Source of the DNA: Nocardiopsis algeriensis
GTDB lineage: Bacteria > Actinomycetota > Actinomycetes > Streptosporangiales > Streptosporangiaceae
NCBI RefSeq assembly: GCF_014203695.1
Contig: NZ_JACHJO010000009.1
Span: 124,001-188,000, forward strand
Direction: 5' to 3'
DNA: 64,000 nt
Under the pieces are notes generated by a model. It had not been told where the DNA came from. It did not search any database and worked only from the letters and a program-made list of their open reading frames with translations. Of the stretch, positions 37,370 to 45,474 are shown piece by piece (position 1 is the stretch's first letter; the number at the start of each line of letters is the position of its first letter). A program made the position numbers and the translations under genes.

Positions 37370-37849
37370 TTAATTGGGACATTTATGGGCGAATGCTTGG
37401 TTCTTCGGAGGCCGCTCCTCCCGAGGCTGTCCCACCGCTTCCCGCCCCCCTTGCCGGAACACCAGCGGCTCCTCCGGGGCCAGCCCGAGGTCCCGCCCCG
37501 TCGGCACCGGATCGGCGTGCACCAGCACGTTGTAGTGGTTGGGCAGGTGGCATCCGTCGAACCCGAGCACCACCCCCACCCTGCGGGAGCCGATCCACAC
37601 CTCGTCGCCGCGGTCCACCACCCCCGCGGAGGTGATCTCGGCGAACCCGAGGAACCCCACCCGGTCGATGCGGGTCCCCGTCTCGGTCCCGGTGTGGTCG
37701 GTGGCGACCAGCTCGTGCACCTCCCCCGCGCGGACACACCGGCTGGCATGGGGTTCGAGCCGCATGCCGCGCTCGTCCCTGCGGTGCACCAGGACCTTCA
37801 CCAGCACCGCCGTGACATCGCGCTTGGGCCCGTCCTCGTGCGGGTTCAT
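37370..37849 (-). CDS. Small unknown protein (DUF6917-like), coupled to the sugar oxidoreductase gene
   Basis: The 159-residue soluble protein has 'HELVATDHTGTETGTRIDRV' and 'GDEVWIGSRRVGVVLGFDG' and 'PNHYNVLVHADPVPTGRDLG', a beta-rich fold. I tentatively recall it as the DUF6917 type; no enzymatic role is known to me. It overlaps the Gfo/Idh gene by ATGA (start 37849) and is last in the upper operon. Its conserved His/Asp/Asn residues could bind a small molecule (inference). Confidence 0.7.
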   Translation of the reverse strand: MNPHEDGPKRDVTAVLVKVLVHRRDERGMRLEPHASRCVRAGEVHELVATDHTGTETGTRIDRVGFLGFAEITSAGVVDRGDEVWIGSRRVGVVLGFDGCHLPNHYNVLVHADPVPTGRDLGLAPEEPLVFRQGGREAVGQPREERPPKNQAFAHKCPN

Positions 37850-38784
37850 CCCACGCCCTCCCTCGCCTGCTCCCCGCCGACGGCCGCCCGCCGGTAGGTG
37901 TCCCCGACCAGCCGCAGCGCGGACGGCCCGCCCGCGTCGTCGACCCGGCCGCCGCGCACCCGCCGGCCGAACTCGGTCAGCACACCCTCGTACTCGTGCC
38001 ACAGGGACTCCTTGAACCCCGGCCGGCCCGCCAGCATGTCCGCCGTCAGGACCGCACCGTCGGCCGTGCGCACCTCGACCTCCTTGCACTCACCGGGATG
38101 GGACCAGTCGAGCAGCACCCGCACCCGGGCCCCGCCGGCGCGCAGTTCGACGTCGGCCCGCCGATCGGTGCCCGCGGCGTCCCGATCCACGCGGGCCGCC
38201 ACCACCTCGGCAGGCCCCAGCAGGAACTCGACCAGGTCGAAGGCGTTGGGCCCGTTGTCGGCGACGCATCCCCCGCCGCACCGGCCCGGGTCCAGGTACC
38301 AGGTGTCCGTGCCGGCGTGCTCCTCGATCCGCTCCAGGTAGCGCACGGTCATCTCCTCCACCCGCCGGCCCGCCAGCTCCCCGCGCAGCCGCGCGACCTC
38401 GGAGTTGTAGCGGCGGTGGAAGGCCGTGAAGAGCACCGCGTCCCTGTCGCGGGCCAGGACCCGAAGCGGTTCCCCCTGGGCGAGGTCCAGGGCGAGCGGC
38501 TTCTCCACGCACACGGCCACGCCCCGGTCGAGCGCGTCCGCGCAGATCCGGGCGTGGGTGTCGTTGGGCGCCGTGACCGCCAGCGCGTCCAGGCCCGCTT
38601 CGTCGAGCATCCGCACGTGGTCGGTATAGCCCGGCGCGCCGGAGCGGTCCGCGGCGAGAACCCCGGGATCGCGGTCGCAGACCGCGGCCAGGCTCATCCC
38701 CGGAACCGTCCGCAGCGCGGCGATGTAGAAGCGGGAGATCACACCGAGCCCGACCAGGCCCACCCGCAGCGGCCCGCCCGTCAC
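37846..38784 (-). CDS. Gfo/Idh/MocA-family oxidoreductase (1)
   Basis: The 312-residue enzyme has the Rossmann motif 'VGLVGLGVISRFYIAALR', the family hallmark 'EKPLALDLAQGE' (catalytic Lys) and a C-terminal substrate domain with 'GGGCVADNGPNAFDLVEFLL'. The family oxidises or reduces hydroxyl/keto groups on sugars, inositols and their derivatives with NAD(P). Next to aminotransferases it would supply the keto group to be aminated, as in aminocyclitol pathways (inference). GTG 38784 overlaps the Ldh gene stop (GTGA). Confidence 0.9.
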   Translation of the reverse strand: MTGGPLRVGLVGLGVISRFYIAALRTVPGMSLAAVCDRDPGVLAADRSGAPGYTDHVRMLDEAGLDALAVTAPNDTHARICADALDRGVAVCVEKPLALDLAQGEPLRVLARDRDAVLFTAFHRRYNSEVARLRGELAGRRVEEMTVRYLERIEEHAGTDTWYLDPGRCGGGCVADNGPNAFDLVEFLLGPAEVVAARVDRDAAGTDRRADVELRAGGARVRVLLDWSHPGECKEVEVRTADGAVLTADMLAGRPGFKESLWHEYEGVLTEFGRRVRGGRVDDAGGPSALRLVGDTYRRAAVGGEQAREGVG

Positions 38785-39926
38785 AGCCCCTCCCCCGCCC
38801 CGTGCTCCACCGGGGCCGGGAACCGCAGGCCGCTCCACGCGGCCAGATCCGCCAGCTCGGCGTACAGCGACGCCTCCAGGGGGACCCCCTCGCGCCTGCG
38901 CTCCTGCGCCCGGTGGTACTCGTGCCATCCGGGATAGCGCACCGGCTCGGCCGGATCGGTGGGCGGGCAGTCCAGCAGCGCGCCGAACATCTGCTCCGCG
39001 TCGGAGTCGAAACTCTCCCTCAGGGCGTCGGGGGCGAGGGCGGCGACGAGGAAGCCGATGTCGTCGTCCCGCCCGCTCGGCCCACCACCCGCGGCGAGGG
39101 CCTCGGGGTGGGGACCGGTCCCCGCTCCGGGCAGCAGCGCCGCCAGCACCTCGACCGCGAGCCCCAGACCGAAGCCCTTGTAGCGGCCGTCCTCCCCGCC
39201 CAGCCACATCAGGTGCGCCCGTCCGGCGTCGAAGGCACCGGGGTCGGTGACCGGTGCCCCGCCGTCGTCGCACAGGAGCCCCTCCGGCAGGGTCCTGCCC
39301 TCGCGGGCCGCCTGGCGGATCCGGCCGGTGGGTGCGGCCGTGGTGCTCATGTCGAGCAGGAACGGCGGATGCTCCCCGGCCGGGGCCGCGACACTGAGCG
39401 GATTGGTGCCCAGCATCGCCACCGCCCCGCCGGGCGGGCGGGCGATGCGCTGGCGCCCGCAGTTGGCGGCCACCAGGCCCACCATGCCGTGCTCGACCGC
39501 GCGCAGCGCGTGGTATCCGGCGCAGCCCAGGTGGGTGGCCCCGCGCACGGACACCAGGCCGATGCCGTGGCGCCCCGCGCGTTCGGCCGCCAGTTCCACG
39601 GCCTCGCTCGCCGACCACAGCCCCAGCGCGCCGCGCGCGTCGAGGAGCACCGCCGCCCCCAGGTCGGTGACGGTCCGGTGCTCGGCCGAGGGGTCGGCCC
39701 TGCCCTCGTCGAGCAGCGGCAGGTAGAGCCGGGTGAGGTTGGCCAGACCGTGGGAGCGGGGCCCGGTGAGGTCGCCGTGGCACAGTGCGTGCGCGGCCCG
39801 GTCCGCCCTGGCCGGAGGAAGGCCGCGGTCGGCGAACACCTGCGCGGTGAAGGCGATCAGGTCGTCGTGGTCCACCCGCACGGTCCTGTGTTCCGGCAGG
39901 GCCTGCGGCAGGGAGGCGGTGCTCAC
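38781..39926 (-). CDS. Malate/L-lactate dehydrogenase family (Ldh_2) oxidoreductase
   Basis: The 381-residue enzyme has 'GDLTGPRSHGLANLTRL' with the catalytic His, 'MLGTNPLSVAAP' and 'PFLLDMSTTAAPTGRI', typical of the Ldh_2 family. Family members use NAD(P) on small 2-hydroxy/2-keto acids, on ureidoglycolate, on diketogulonate or on delta1-piperideine carboxylate-type imines. In this cluster it may act on a keto acid or cyclic intermediate. GTG 39926 overlaps the M20 stop. Confidence 0.9.
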   Translation of the reverse strand: MSTASLPQALPEHRTVRVDHDDLIAFTAQVFADRGLPPARADRAAHALCHGDLTGPRSHGLANLTRLYLPLLDEGRADPSAEHRTVTDLGAAVLLDARGALGLWSASEAVELAAERAGRHGIGLVSVRGATHLGCAGYHALRAVEHGMVGLVAANCGRQRIARPPGGAVAMLGTNPLSVAAPAGEHPPFLLDMSTTAAPTGRIRQAAREGRTLPEGLLCDDGGAPVTDPGAFDAGRAHLMWLGGEDGRYKGFGLGLAVEVLAALLPGAGTGPHPEALAAGGGPSGRDDDIGFLVAALAPDALRESFDSDAEQMFGALLDCPPTDPAEPVRYPGWHEYHRAQERRREGVPLEASLYAELADLAAWSGLRFPAPVEHGAGEGL

Positions 39927-41206
39927 GCTCCTGTGTTCCTCTCTTCGGCGAATGCGGTCACGATGCGGGCCACCGCGTCGGCGAACCCGTCGAGTTCGGC
40001 GACGCGGACGAACTCTCCCTCGGCGTGCGCGTTGTTGGCGGCCAGGTCACCCGGCCCCAGGACCACGGTGCAGGCCCCGGGGACACCGGACATCCAGATG
40101 GCGTCGCAGGTGAAGGACGGCTCCTCCTGCGGCCAGGGCTCGATCCCGGCCCGGCGCAGCAGGGCGTGCCCCCAGGGGTCGCGGTCGTCCAGTACCGGCA
40201 GGCCGCGTTTGCGCCACTCCAGTCGGGTGAGGGCGCGGGCGTCGGCGGCCGTGCGGCCGAGCAGCGCGGTGCCGGCGAAGTCCTTGGCGAACACGTCGAG
40301 GCCCTCGTCGAGCGCCTCGGCCAGCGCCCGTTCCAGGAGGCGCCCCGCGGCGGGGTCGGCGTAGGACAGGTTGAGCAGCAGGGAGCCGCTTCCGTAGACC
40401 TTGTTGTGCAGGGTGCCGGTGTGCAGCCCGGCCACGCACACGGCGCCCGCCGCCGCGTGCCGCTCCAGGGCCCGTCCCAGGTGCTGGGCCAGGAAGCCCA
40501 GCAGCACGGAGGCGTTGTGCCCGGTGTGGGGGCGGTCGTCCACCGCGTCCTGCCCCCGGACCGACACGCGCGCGGTCATCGCCGCCGTGCTGCGGGGGAG
40601 GAAGCGCATCCGGGTGGGCTCGCAGAAGACGTTGAGCCGGCCGGTGTGGCCGCGTTCGACCAGGGGCCGGGTGCCCAGGGTCCCCAGGGCACCGCCCTCC
40701 TCCCCGGACACGGCCTGGACGAGCACGGCGACGTCACGCCCCACCGCCGGATTCCGGCGGCGGGCCTCGCGAAGCCCGGCCAGCAGTGCCACCGCGGGTC
40801 CCTTGGCGTCGACGGCGCCGCGTCCGCGGAAGACCTCCCCGTCGAAACCGACCGGCAGCTCTCCGGCGACCGTGTCCAGGTGGACGTTGAACATCACGGT
40901 GCGCCCGGCGGGCAGGTCGGGTCCCAGGCGCGCCACCAGGCTGGGCTGGCAGTCGAGGAAAGCGGGGTCGGACGCGGCCTCGCGCACCGGGGCCGGGACG
41001 TCGGGGCGGTCGAGGTCGGCGGGCCCGGCGGGGGCGTGGTGCACCGTGCGGAAGCCGATGCCGGCCAGCGCCCGGGCATAGAGGAGCTGGGCCTCGTGCA
41101 GGCGCGGTCGGGGCCCGGCCGGTCTGGTCTCCAGGGGGCCCGCGGTGGGCAGGGCGAGCAGCCGCAGCAGCAGTTCGCGGTCCTCGGGGGCGAGAGCGGC
41201 GCTCAT
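39923..41206 (-). CDS. M20-family metallohydrolase
   Basis: The 427-residue enzyme has the two-zinc site typical of M20 hydrolases: 'MFNVHLDTVAGE' (His109, Asp111), 'GRGAVDAKGP' (Asp133), 'SGEEGG' (Glu169 base, Glu170 ligand) and a late 'NNAHAEGE' His. Relatives include acetylornithine/succinyl-diaminopimelate deacylases. Within an amino-sugar or aminocyclitol cluster a deacetylase removing a protecting acyl group is plausible. The insertion around residues 50-100 is longer than in ArgE. It overlaps both neighbours by four bases. Confidence 0.88.
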   Translation of the reverse strand: MSAALAPEDRELLLRLLALPTAGPLETRPAGPRPRLHEAQLLYARALAGIGFRTVHHAPAGPADLDRPDVPAPVREAASDPAFLDCQPSLVARLGPDLPAGRTVMFNVHLDTVAGELPVGFDGEVFRGRGAVDAKGPAVALLAGLREARRRNPAVGRDVAVLVQAVSGEEGGALGTLGTRPLVERGHTGRLNVFCEPTRMRFLPRSTAAMTARVSVRGQDAVDDRPHTGHNASVLLGFLAQHLGRALERHAAAGAVCVAGLHTGTLHNKVYGSGSLLLNLSYADPAAGRLLERALAEALDEGLDVFAKDFAGTALLGRTAADARALTRLEWRKRGLPVLDDRDPWGHALLRRAGIEPWPQEEPSFTCDAIWMSGVPGACTVVLGPGDLAANNAHAEGEFVRVAELDGFADAVARIVTAFAEERNTGA

Positions 41207-42084
41207 CCGACCGCCTCCCCGTGCCAGGCACGGGCCGCGAGCCGCTCCAGCGCGCGTCCGGCGCGGACGAAGTCGCCGTGATCGCCCCGGCCCGGGTCGG
41301 TGCCCGAGGCCCGCAGGTGGGGGCGCATGTGCAGGTGGGGTTCGAGGGAGAGCGCTCCGGTGTAGCCGTGCGCGGCCAGCGTCTCCAGGCACTCGGCCAC
41401 TCCGGACTCCCCCGCGCCAGGCGGCACGTAGTCGGCATCGCCGCCGGACCCGGCCACGGCGTCCTTGACGTGGACGTGCACCACGTGTTCGACGAGGGCG
41501 TGCAGCATGTCCGGGGCGCAGTACCCGTGGGCGATCCCGTTGCCGGTGTCGAAGAGCAGCCGCAGGGCGGGGCTGTCGACCGCGTCGAGCAGGTCCAGGG
41601 CCCGCTCCGCGCTCTCGCCCGCCCATCCCGCGCAGTTCTCGTGTGCCAGCACCAGCCCGGTGTCCTCGGCGCGGCGGGCCAGTTCGCGCAGGCGCAGGCG
41701 GACCCGGCGGCCCCACTCGGCGTCGTCCAGCCCGCCCGAGGGGTAGGACATGATCCGGACCAGCCGGGCGCCCAGGAGGGCGCACCGGCGCACGAGCACC
41801 TCCCACTCGGCCAGGTCGGGGGCGAAGTCCCCGGTGGCGGGCCGGGACCAGTTCCCGATACGGGAGTCGACCGCGACCACCCGCACACCGGCGTCGCCGA
41901 TCTCCTGCGCGGCGCGGGCGAAGGCGCGCTCGTCCATCGCCGCGACCGGAACCCCGTCGACGGAGCGCAGTTCCAGCAGGTCCCAGCCGAGCTCGGCCAG
42001 GGCTGCCAGCTGTCCGGCGAGGTCGGGCGCGGCCTCGTCCCCGATGCCGGCGAACACCGGACGGGTGCGTTCAGGCGACGACAC
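41203..42084 (-). CDS. Sugar phosphate isomerase/epimerase (xylose isomerase-like TIM barrel)
   Basis: The 293-residue protein is an AP-endonuclease-2/IolE-type TIM barrel: 'LGWDLLELRSVDG', 'ARLVRIMSYPSGG', 'LVLAHENCAGW' (metal Glu), 'LRLLFDTGNG', 'HVVHVHVKDA' and 'GALSLEPHL' give the expected metal-ligand series Glu-Asp-His-Glu. Relatives isomerise or dehydrate inositol and keto-sugar intermediates. Together with the two Gfo/Idh enzymes this resembles inositol-type chemistry. The GTG start at 42084 overlaps the upstream gene by 14 bases. Confidence 0.88.
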   Translation of the reverse strand: MSSPERTRPVFAGIGDEAAPDLAGQLAALAELGWDLLELRSVDGVPVAAMDERAFARAAQEIGDAGVRVVAVDSRIGNWSRPATGDFAPDLAEWEVLVRRCALLGARLVRIMSYPSGGLDDAEWGRRVRLRLRELARRAEDTGLVLAHENCAGWAGESAERALDLLDAVDSPALRLLFDTGNGIAHGYCAPDMLHALVEHVVHVHVKDAVAGSGGDADYVPPGAGESGVAECLETLAAHGYTGALSLEPHLHMRPHLRASGTDPGRGDHGDFVRAGRALERLAARAWHGEAVG

Positions 42085-43081
42085 TGTCCACCTCCCGCTT
42101 CCGGGACCCGGCGGCGCACAGGTTCTTGGCCTCCGCGAGCAGCCGGGCCGCCTCCACCTGGACGGGGAGCGTCCCCGGCCCGGGGAAGGAACCGGCGTAG
42201 CGGCTGTAGGCGGCGCGGAGGAAGGCGGGGAGCGCGTCGTCGGTGAAGACCGAGCGGGTGGGGCCTCTGCCGGGCGTCCGGACCGACAGCTGGGCGGTGT
42301 GGTCGGCCGCGCTGCACGGGTAGTGGCCGGTGAGGACCGCCCTGTCGAACTCCAGCACGATCCGGCGCTCGCGGACGGGGGAGGTCAGGTCCGACTCGAC
42401 GCTGCTGAGCACCCCGCGGTGGTGGACCAGGCCGAGCCGGGCCCGGCCCATCCGGGGCAGTGTGGTGCGGTCGGTGGCCATGTCGTCGAGGGAAGCCGAG
42501 GTGACGTCGGCTCCTCCGGCCAGGTCGACCAGCACGGCCAGCGCGTGCGGCACCTCCACGTCGAAGGCGGTGGGGTGGCCCGGTTCCTCCGCGGTGCGGG
42601 TGAAGCGGGGCTTGTTCTGCCGCACCGCCACGGTGCGCAGCTCACCGAAGGCACCGCTTCGCACCGCGGCGCGCAACCGCCGGGTGAGCGCGCTGTCCAG
42701 CCACTGCGTGGTGACGGTGATGTCCAGCCCCCAGCGCCGCCGCAGCCGGGCGAGGGCGGCCAGCTCCACCAGGTCCGGGGCCAGCGGCTTCTCCACGACG
42801 ACCATGCGGTAGCCGAGCCGCGCCAGGTGCTCCAGCGGTTCCGATCTCAGGTGCGGAGGCGTGCACAGGTGGACCACGGTGCGCTGCGGCGGCGCGGAGC
42901 GCGCCGCCTCCTCCAGGGAGTCGGTCATGAGCACTCCGTCGACCTCGCCCCGGAAGGGGTCGAACCCCACGACGGGCCCCGGGGCGAAGAGGGCGGGTGC
43001 CTGGGCCCGCGCCTTGGCGAGCGAGGGCAGGTGCAGTCCTTCTCCCGATCTGCCCAGGCCGACGACGAGGGTGTGCAGCAT
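42071..43081 (-). CDS. Gfo/Idh/MocA-family oxidoreductase (2), first gene of the upper operon
   Basis: The protein (336 residues from the ATG at 43081) starts with 'MLHTLVVGLGRSGEGLHLPS', a Rossmann fold, and has 'RMVVVEKPLAPDLVELAAL' with the catalytic Lys. The two Gfo/Idh enzymes of the cluster share only the core, so they probably act on different substrates. An in-frame GTG at 43114 is an alternative start; GGAAAGG lies 11 bases before the ATG. It opens the run of overlapping genes that continues to 37,370. Confidence 0.85.
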   Translation of the reverse strand: MLHTLVVGLGRSGEGLHLPSLAKARAQAPALFAPGPVVGFDPFRGEVDGVLMTDSLEEAARSAPPQRTVVHLCTPPHLRSEPLEHLARLGYRMVVVEKPLAPDLVELAALARLRRRWGLDITVTTQWLDSALTRRLRAAVRSGAFGELRTVAVRQNKPRFTRTAEEPGHPTAFDVEVPHALAVLVDLAGGADVTSASLDDMATDRTTLPRMGRARLGLVHHRGVLSSVESDLTSPVRERRIVLEFDRAVLTGHYPCSAADHTAQLSVRTPGRGPTRSVFTDDALPAFLRAAYSRYAGSFPGPGTLPVQVEAARLLAEAKNLCAAGSRKREVDSVVA

Positions 43082-43241
43082 GCGGTCAGGTGCCTTTCCG
43101 TTCGTCCTGTTCACGGTGCGCGTCAGGTCCCGGAGAACCCGGGGGTCCCTCCCGTGCCCCGGGGGAGACGTGCCGGGGCACTGCGCGCGGAAAACGGCGG
43201 TCGGTTCCGAGGGCGCGGACGCGCCGGCGGAACGGAGCCGC

Positions 43242-43559
43242 TCAGGACACCGAGAAGCTGAACAGCCCGCTGGGCGGGGCGTGCCAGCCGCGGTCCGGCG
43301 CGACCGTGACCCCCGGGCCCAGGCATCCGCGACCGGCGTGGAGGTGCACGTCCGTGTCGGTGAGGTTGACCAGGACGTGTGCGGTCGCGGGCAGCGGGTG
43401 GCAGCTTCCCGACGCGGGGTTCTGGTAGTGCCGCAGGTTCTCGAACTCGGTCGTGAACACCACCACCTCTCCGGTGGCGGCGTAGGCCGGGGCGGCCCCG
43501 GTCAGGGTGCCGGCCGCCACGAGTGCACATCCCGCCAAGGCGGATACGAGAGCCCTCAT
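43242..43559 (-). CDS. Small secreted protein, unknown
   Basis: The 105-residue product begins with a clear signal peptide ('RALVSALAGCALVAAG' then 'APAYAATG'). The mature part of about 75 residues is beta-rich with two Cys ('GSCHPLP', 'GRGCLGPG') that could form a disulphide, and ends 'GLFSFSVS'. I do not recognise a family. ATG 43559 is preceded by GGAAGAAGG. It lies directly upstream of the biosynthetic operon on the same strand, but the 160-bp gap suggests a separate unit. Confidence 0.72.
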   Translation of the reverse strand: MRALVSALAGCALVAAGTLTGAAPAYAATGEVVVFTTEFENLRHYQNPASGSCHPLPATAHVLVNLTDTDVHLHAGRGCLGPGVTVAPDRGWHAPPSGLFSFSVS

Positions 43560-44079
43560 CCTGATGACCTTCTTCCTTTTCCATGCGCTCGGGAAATGTG
43601 CGCCGGTTGTTCCGCATCCCCGCCGGCGCCCTCCGCATTCTTCCAACCTCTCCAGAGAAAAACCATGAAAGCCCAGGGCAGGCACCGTTTTCGGTTTTCC
43701 GTTACCCGATGCAAAAAAGAAGAATGCCCAAGTTGTCCAAACGGTGCCTTATGGGAGACAGGCAGTTCCTTTTGCGAATTCTCCCGCCACATCATGACAA
43801 CATCCAAAAAACAGGAATCAGAGGCGAGCACCTGTCGGTACCACTCCGCCTCACTCCAGCCGCATGCAGCTGAAGTGAACACGGTTACTCGTGTTGCGGA
43901 CATCCCCTGAGCAACTGGTGCACCGGAGCCGTCACGCAACGCTCGGACCAGGAGCAACGGAGCACACAGCACATGTCACGGAAGGGGGAAAGTCCTGGTT
44001 TTCGGTCCCCGTGAAAACCCGTCCCACGACCGGTAGCGGGAATCCGCCTGCACGTACCGAGAGAGCGGCCCCGGAAAAC
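43560..44079. other. AT-richer intergenic region (520 bp) upstream of the secreted protein and cluster
   Basis: GC content drops visibly (runs such as AAAAAACAGGAATC and AAAAAAGAAG). An ORF of 96 codons on the plus strand has no family resemblance and no ribosome binding site. The region probably holds the promoter of the secreted-protein gene and possibly imported DNA at the cluster border. Confidence 0.45.
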
Positions 44080-44121
44080 GACGGCGCCCGCCCCGGAAGG
44101 ATTTCCAGGGCGGGCGCCGTC
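44080..44121 (-). terminator. Rho-independent terminator of thyX
   Basis: A 14-bp perfect stem (GACGGCGCCCGCCC with GGGCGGGCGCCGTC), 14-base loop, 25 bases past the thyX stop, followed leftward by GTTTTCC. Confidence 0.85.
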
Positions 44122-44145
44122 CGCATCGGGGTCGGACCCGGGCGG

Positions 44146-44943
44146 TCAGACCTTGCGCCACTTGGGGACCCAGGCGCCGTCGGACACCTCGTAGTCGCCG
44201 AAGAGCGCCGGGGCCTCCTCCTTCAGGGCCTCGCCGATGAGGTTGAACAGCAGGCGGATCTCCTCCTCGGCACCGGGAGCGGTGCGGGCCTCCAGGGTGT
44301 GGCGCAGGGTGCGCACGTTGGCGGTCCACACCAGGCCGGTGGCGACGCCCTCGGGGGCGAAGCGGCGCATGAACGACGTCTTGTGCTTCTTCTCGGCGAA
44401 CTTCACGCCCTCGTCGTCCAGGCCGAAGTGGTCGGCCATCCAGAGCTGGAACTCCTCCATCTGCGCCAGCATGTCGGTGGCGCGCTTCATCAGCTCCGAG
44501 TCCTCCTGGGCCCACTCGGGGAACCAGAAGGGCAGGTCGTTCAGGCGCACGAAGCGCAGCGACTCCTGCGAGACGGCCACGCCCGGGCGGTGGCGGATCA
44601 GCTCATGGGTCAGTACACGGGACACGTTGTGCAGGACGAAGCTGAAGCTGATGTGCTCCAGGACCGAGCCGTGCATGCTGGCCAGGATGTTGCCGAGGTA
44701 GGCGTCCTGGTCGGCGCGCACCCGGGTGACGTTGGGGTTCAGGCCCGGCTCCCACGAGCGGTAGCACAGACGCCCGGCGAACTCGGCGAGGTTCTGGGGG
44801 TCGTTGAGGTGGGCGTCGAGCTCACCGCGGTCGAAGCGCTCCAGCCACGACTCGCCCCCGACCTCCTGGAGGTAGTCGGCGATCGCGTCGTAGTCCACCT
44901 GCGGACGCGCCACCAACCGCACCTGCGGCTCGACCCTCTTCAC
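44146..44943 (-). CDS. thyX: FAD-dependent thymidylate synthase, variant motif
   Basis: The 265-residue protein makes dTMP from dUMP using FAD, NADPH and methylene-tetrahydrofolate. It is recognisable by 'HISFSFVLHNVSRVLTHELI' and the signature 'RHRPGVAVSQESLRF' (RHR at 117-119). The classical motif is RHRX7S; here the conserved Ser after RHR falls one residue later, as if one residue were inserted, and the final Tyr is Phe. The remaining framework and the C-terminal 'ANVRTLRHTLEAR' agree with ThyX. GTG 44943 is preceded by GGGAGG at seven bases. It is monocistronic with its own terminator. Confidence 0.88.
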   Translation of the reverse strand: MKRVEPQVRLVARPQVDYDAIADYLQEVGGESWLERFDRGELDAHLNDPQNLAEFAGRLCYRSWEPGLNPNVTRVRADQDAYLGNILASMHGSVLEHISFSFVLHNVSRVLTHELIRHRPGVAVSQESLRFVRLNDLPFWFPEWAQEDSELMKRATDMLAQMEEFQLWMADHFGLDDEGVKFAEKKHKTSFMRRFAPEGVATGLVWTANVRTLRHTLEARTAPGAEEEIRLLFNLIGEALKEEAPALFGDYEVSDGAWVPKWRKV

Positions 44944-45098
44944 AGCAATGCCTCCCGTTCTCGGTCCCGCTCCCGGGCACACCTCACGGCCGGGACCGGG
45001 GTTCCGGGAACACGGGGCGCAAGGGGGAGCAGGGCTGACCAGCCTTCCACGAGGGTACACGGGGGCCGGCGCGGTCTGCGGAGGACGGCCCCACGGGA

Positions 45099-45147
45099 AG
45101 CGGGCCCGGCGCCCACCGGAGAGTTCCGGTCGGGCGCCCGGCCCGCT
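45099..45147 (-). terminator. Terminator after the small membrane protein gene
   Basis: AGCGGGCC...GGCGCCC pairs with GGGCGCC...GGCCCGCT with one mismatch, and inside ACCGG pairs with CCGGT, making a very long hairpin about 60 bases past the stop at 45208. Confidence 0.65.
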
Positions 45148-45207
45148 GCTGAAGGGTTGACTGCCGTTTCCCGGTTTCCCCGTCGTCGGACGGGGAGGCC
45201 CGCACGG

Positions 45208-45348
45208 CTAGAAGCCGTAGAAGTAGCCGGGGACCAGGAACAGGCCGACGACAATGGCGATGATGCCCCAGAGGAGCTGGCTGCGCAGCACCCCGAGAAC
45301 GCCGGCGACGATGAGAATGACTCCGAGGATCGTAAGCAAAATACCCAT
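45208..45348 (-). CDS. GPGG-type small membrane protein (46 aa)
   Basis: The product from the ATG at 45348 is almost entirely two transmembrane helices: 'GILLTILGVILIVAGVLGVL', a short 'RSQLLW' turn and 'GIIAIVVGLFLVPGYFYGF'. Length and pattern match the actinomycete small membrane proteins named after a C-terminal GPGG motif; here the motif reads VPGY. Role unknown. No strong ribosome binding site is seen; an ATG at 45366 is an alternative start. It lies between thyX and trpE with its own hairpin terminator. Confidence 0.65.
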   Translation of the reverse strand: MGILLTILGVILIVAGVLGVLRSQLLWGIIAIVVGLFLVPGYFYGF

Positions 45349-45474
45349 ACGCAACCAATGACCCATAACGGAATGGCCAAACTTCGAGTTTCGGATGATG
45401 CTCGGAGAAAGGCCTTCCACCGCAGGTGAGGCGGCCCGGAAGTGATGTGGCACACGCCCGGACCGCCCCTGGTC

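Noticed and set aside
43583-43873. 96-codon plus-strand ORF in the AT-richer region upstream of the cluster
   Set aside because: No ribosome binding site or recognisable domain; likely chance in lower-GC DNA.
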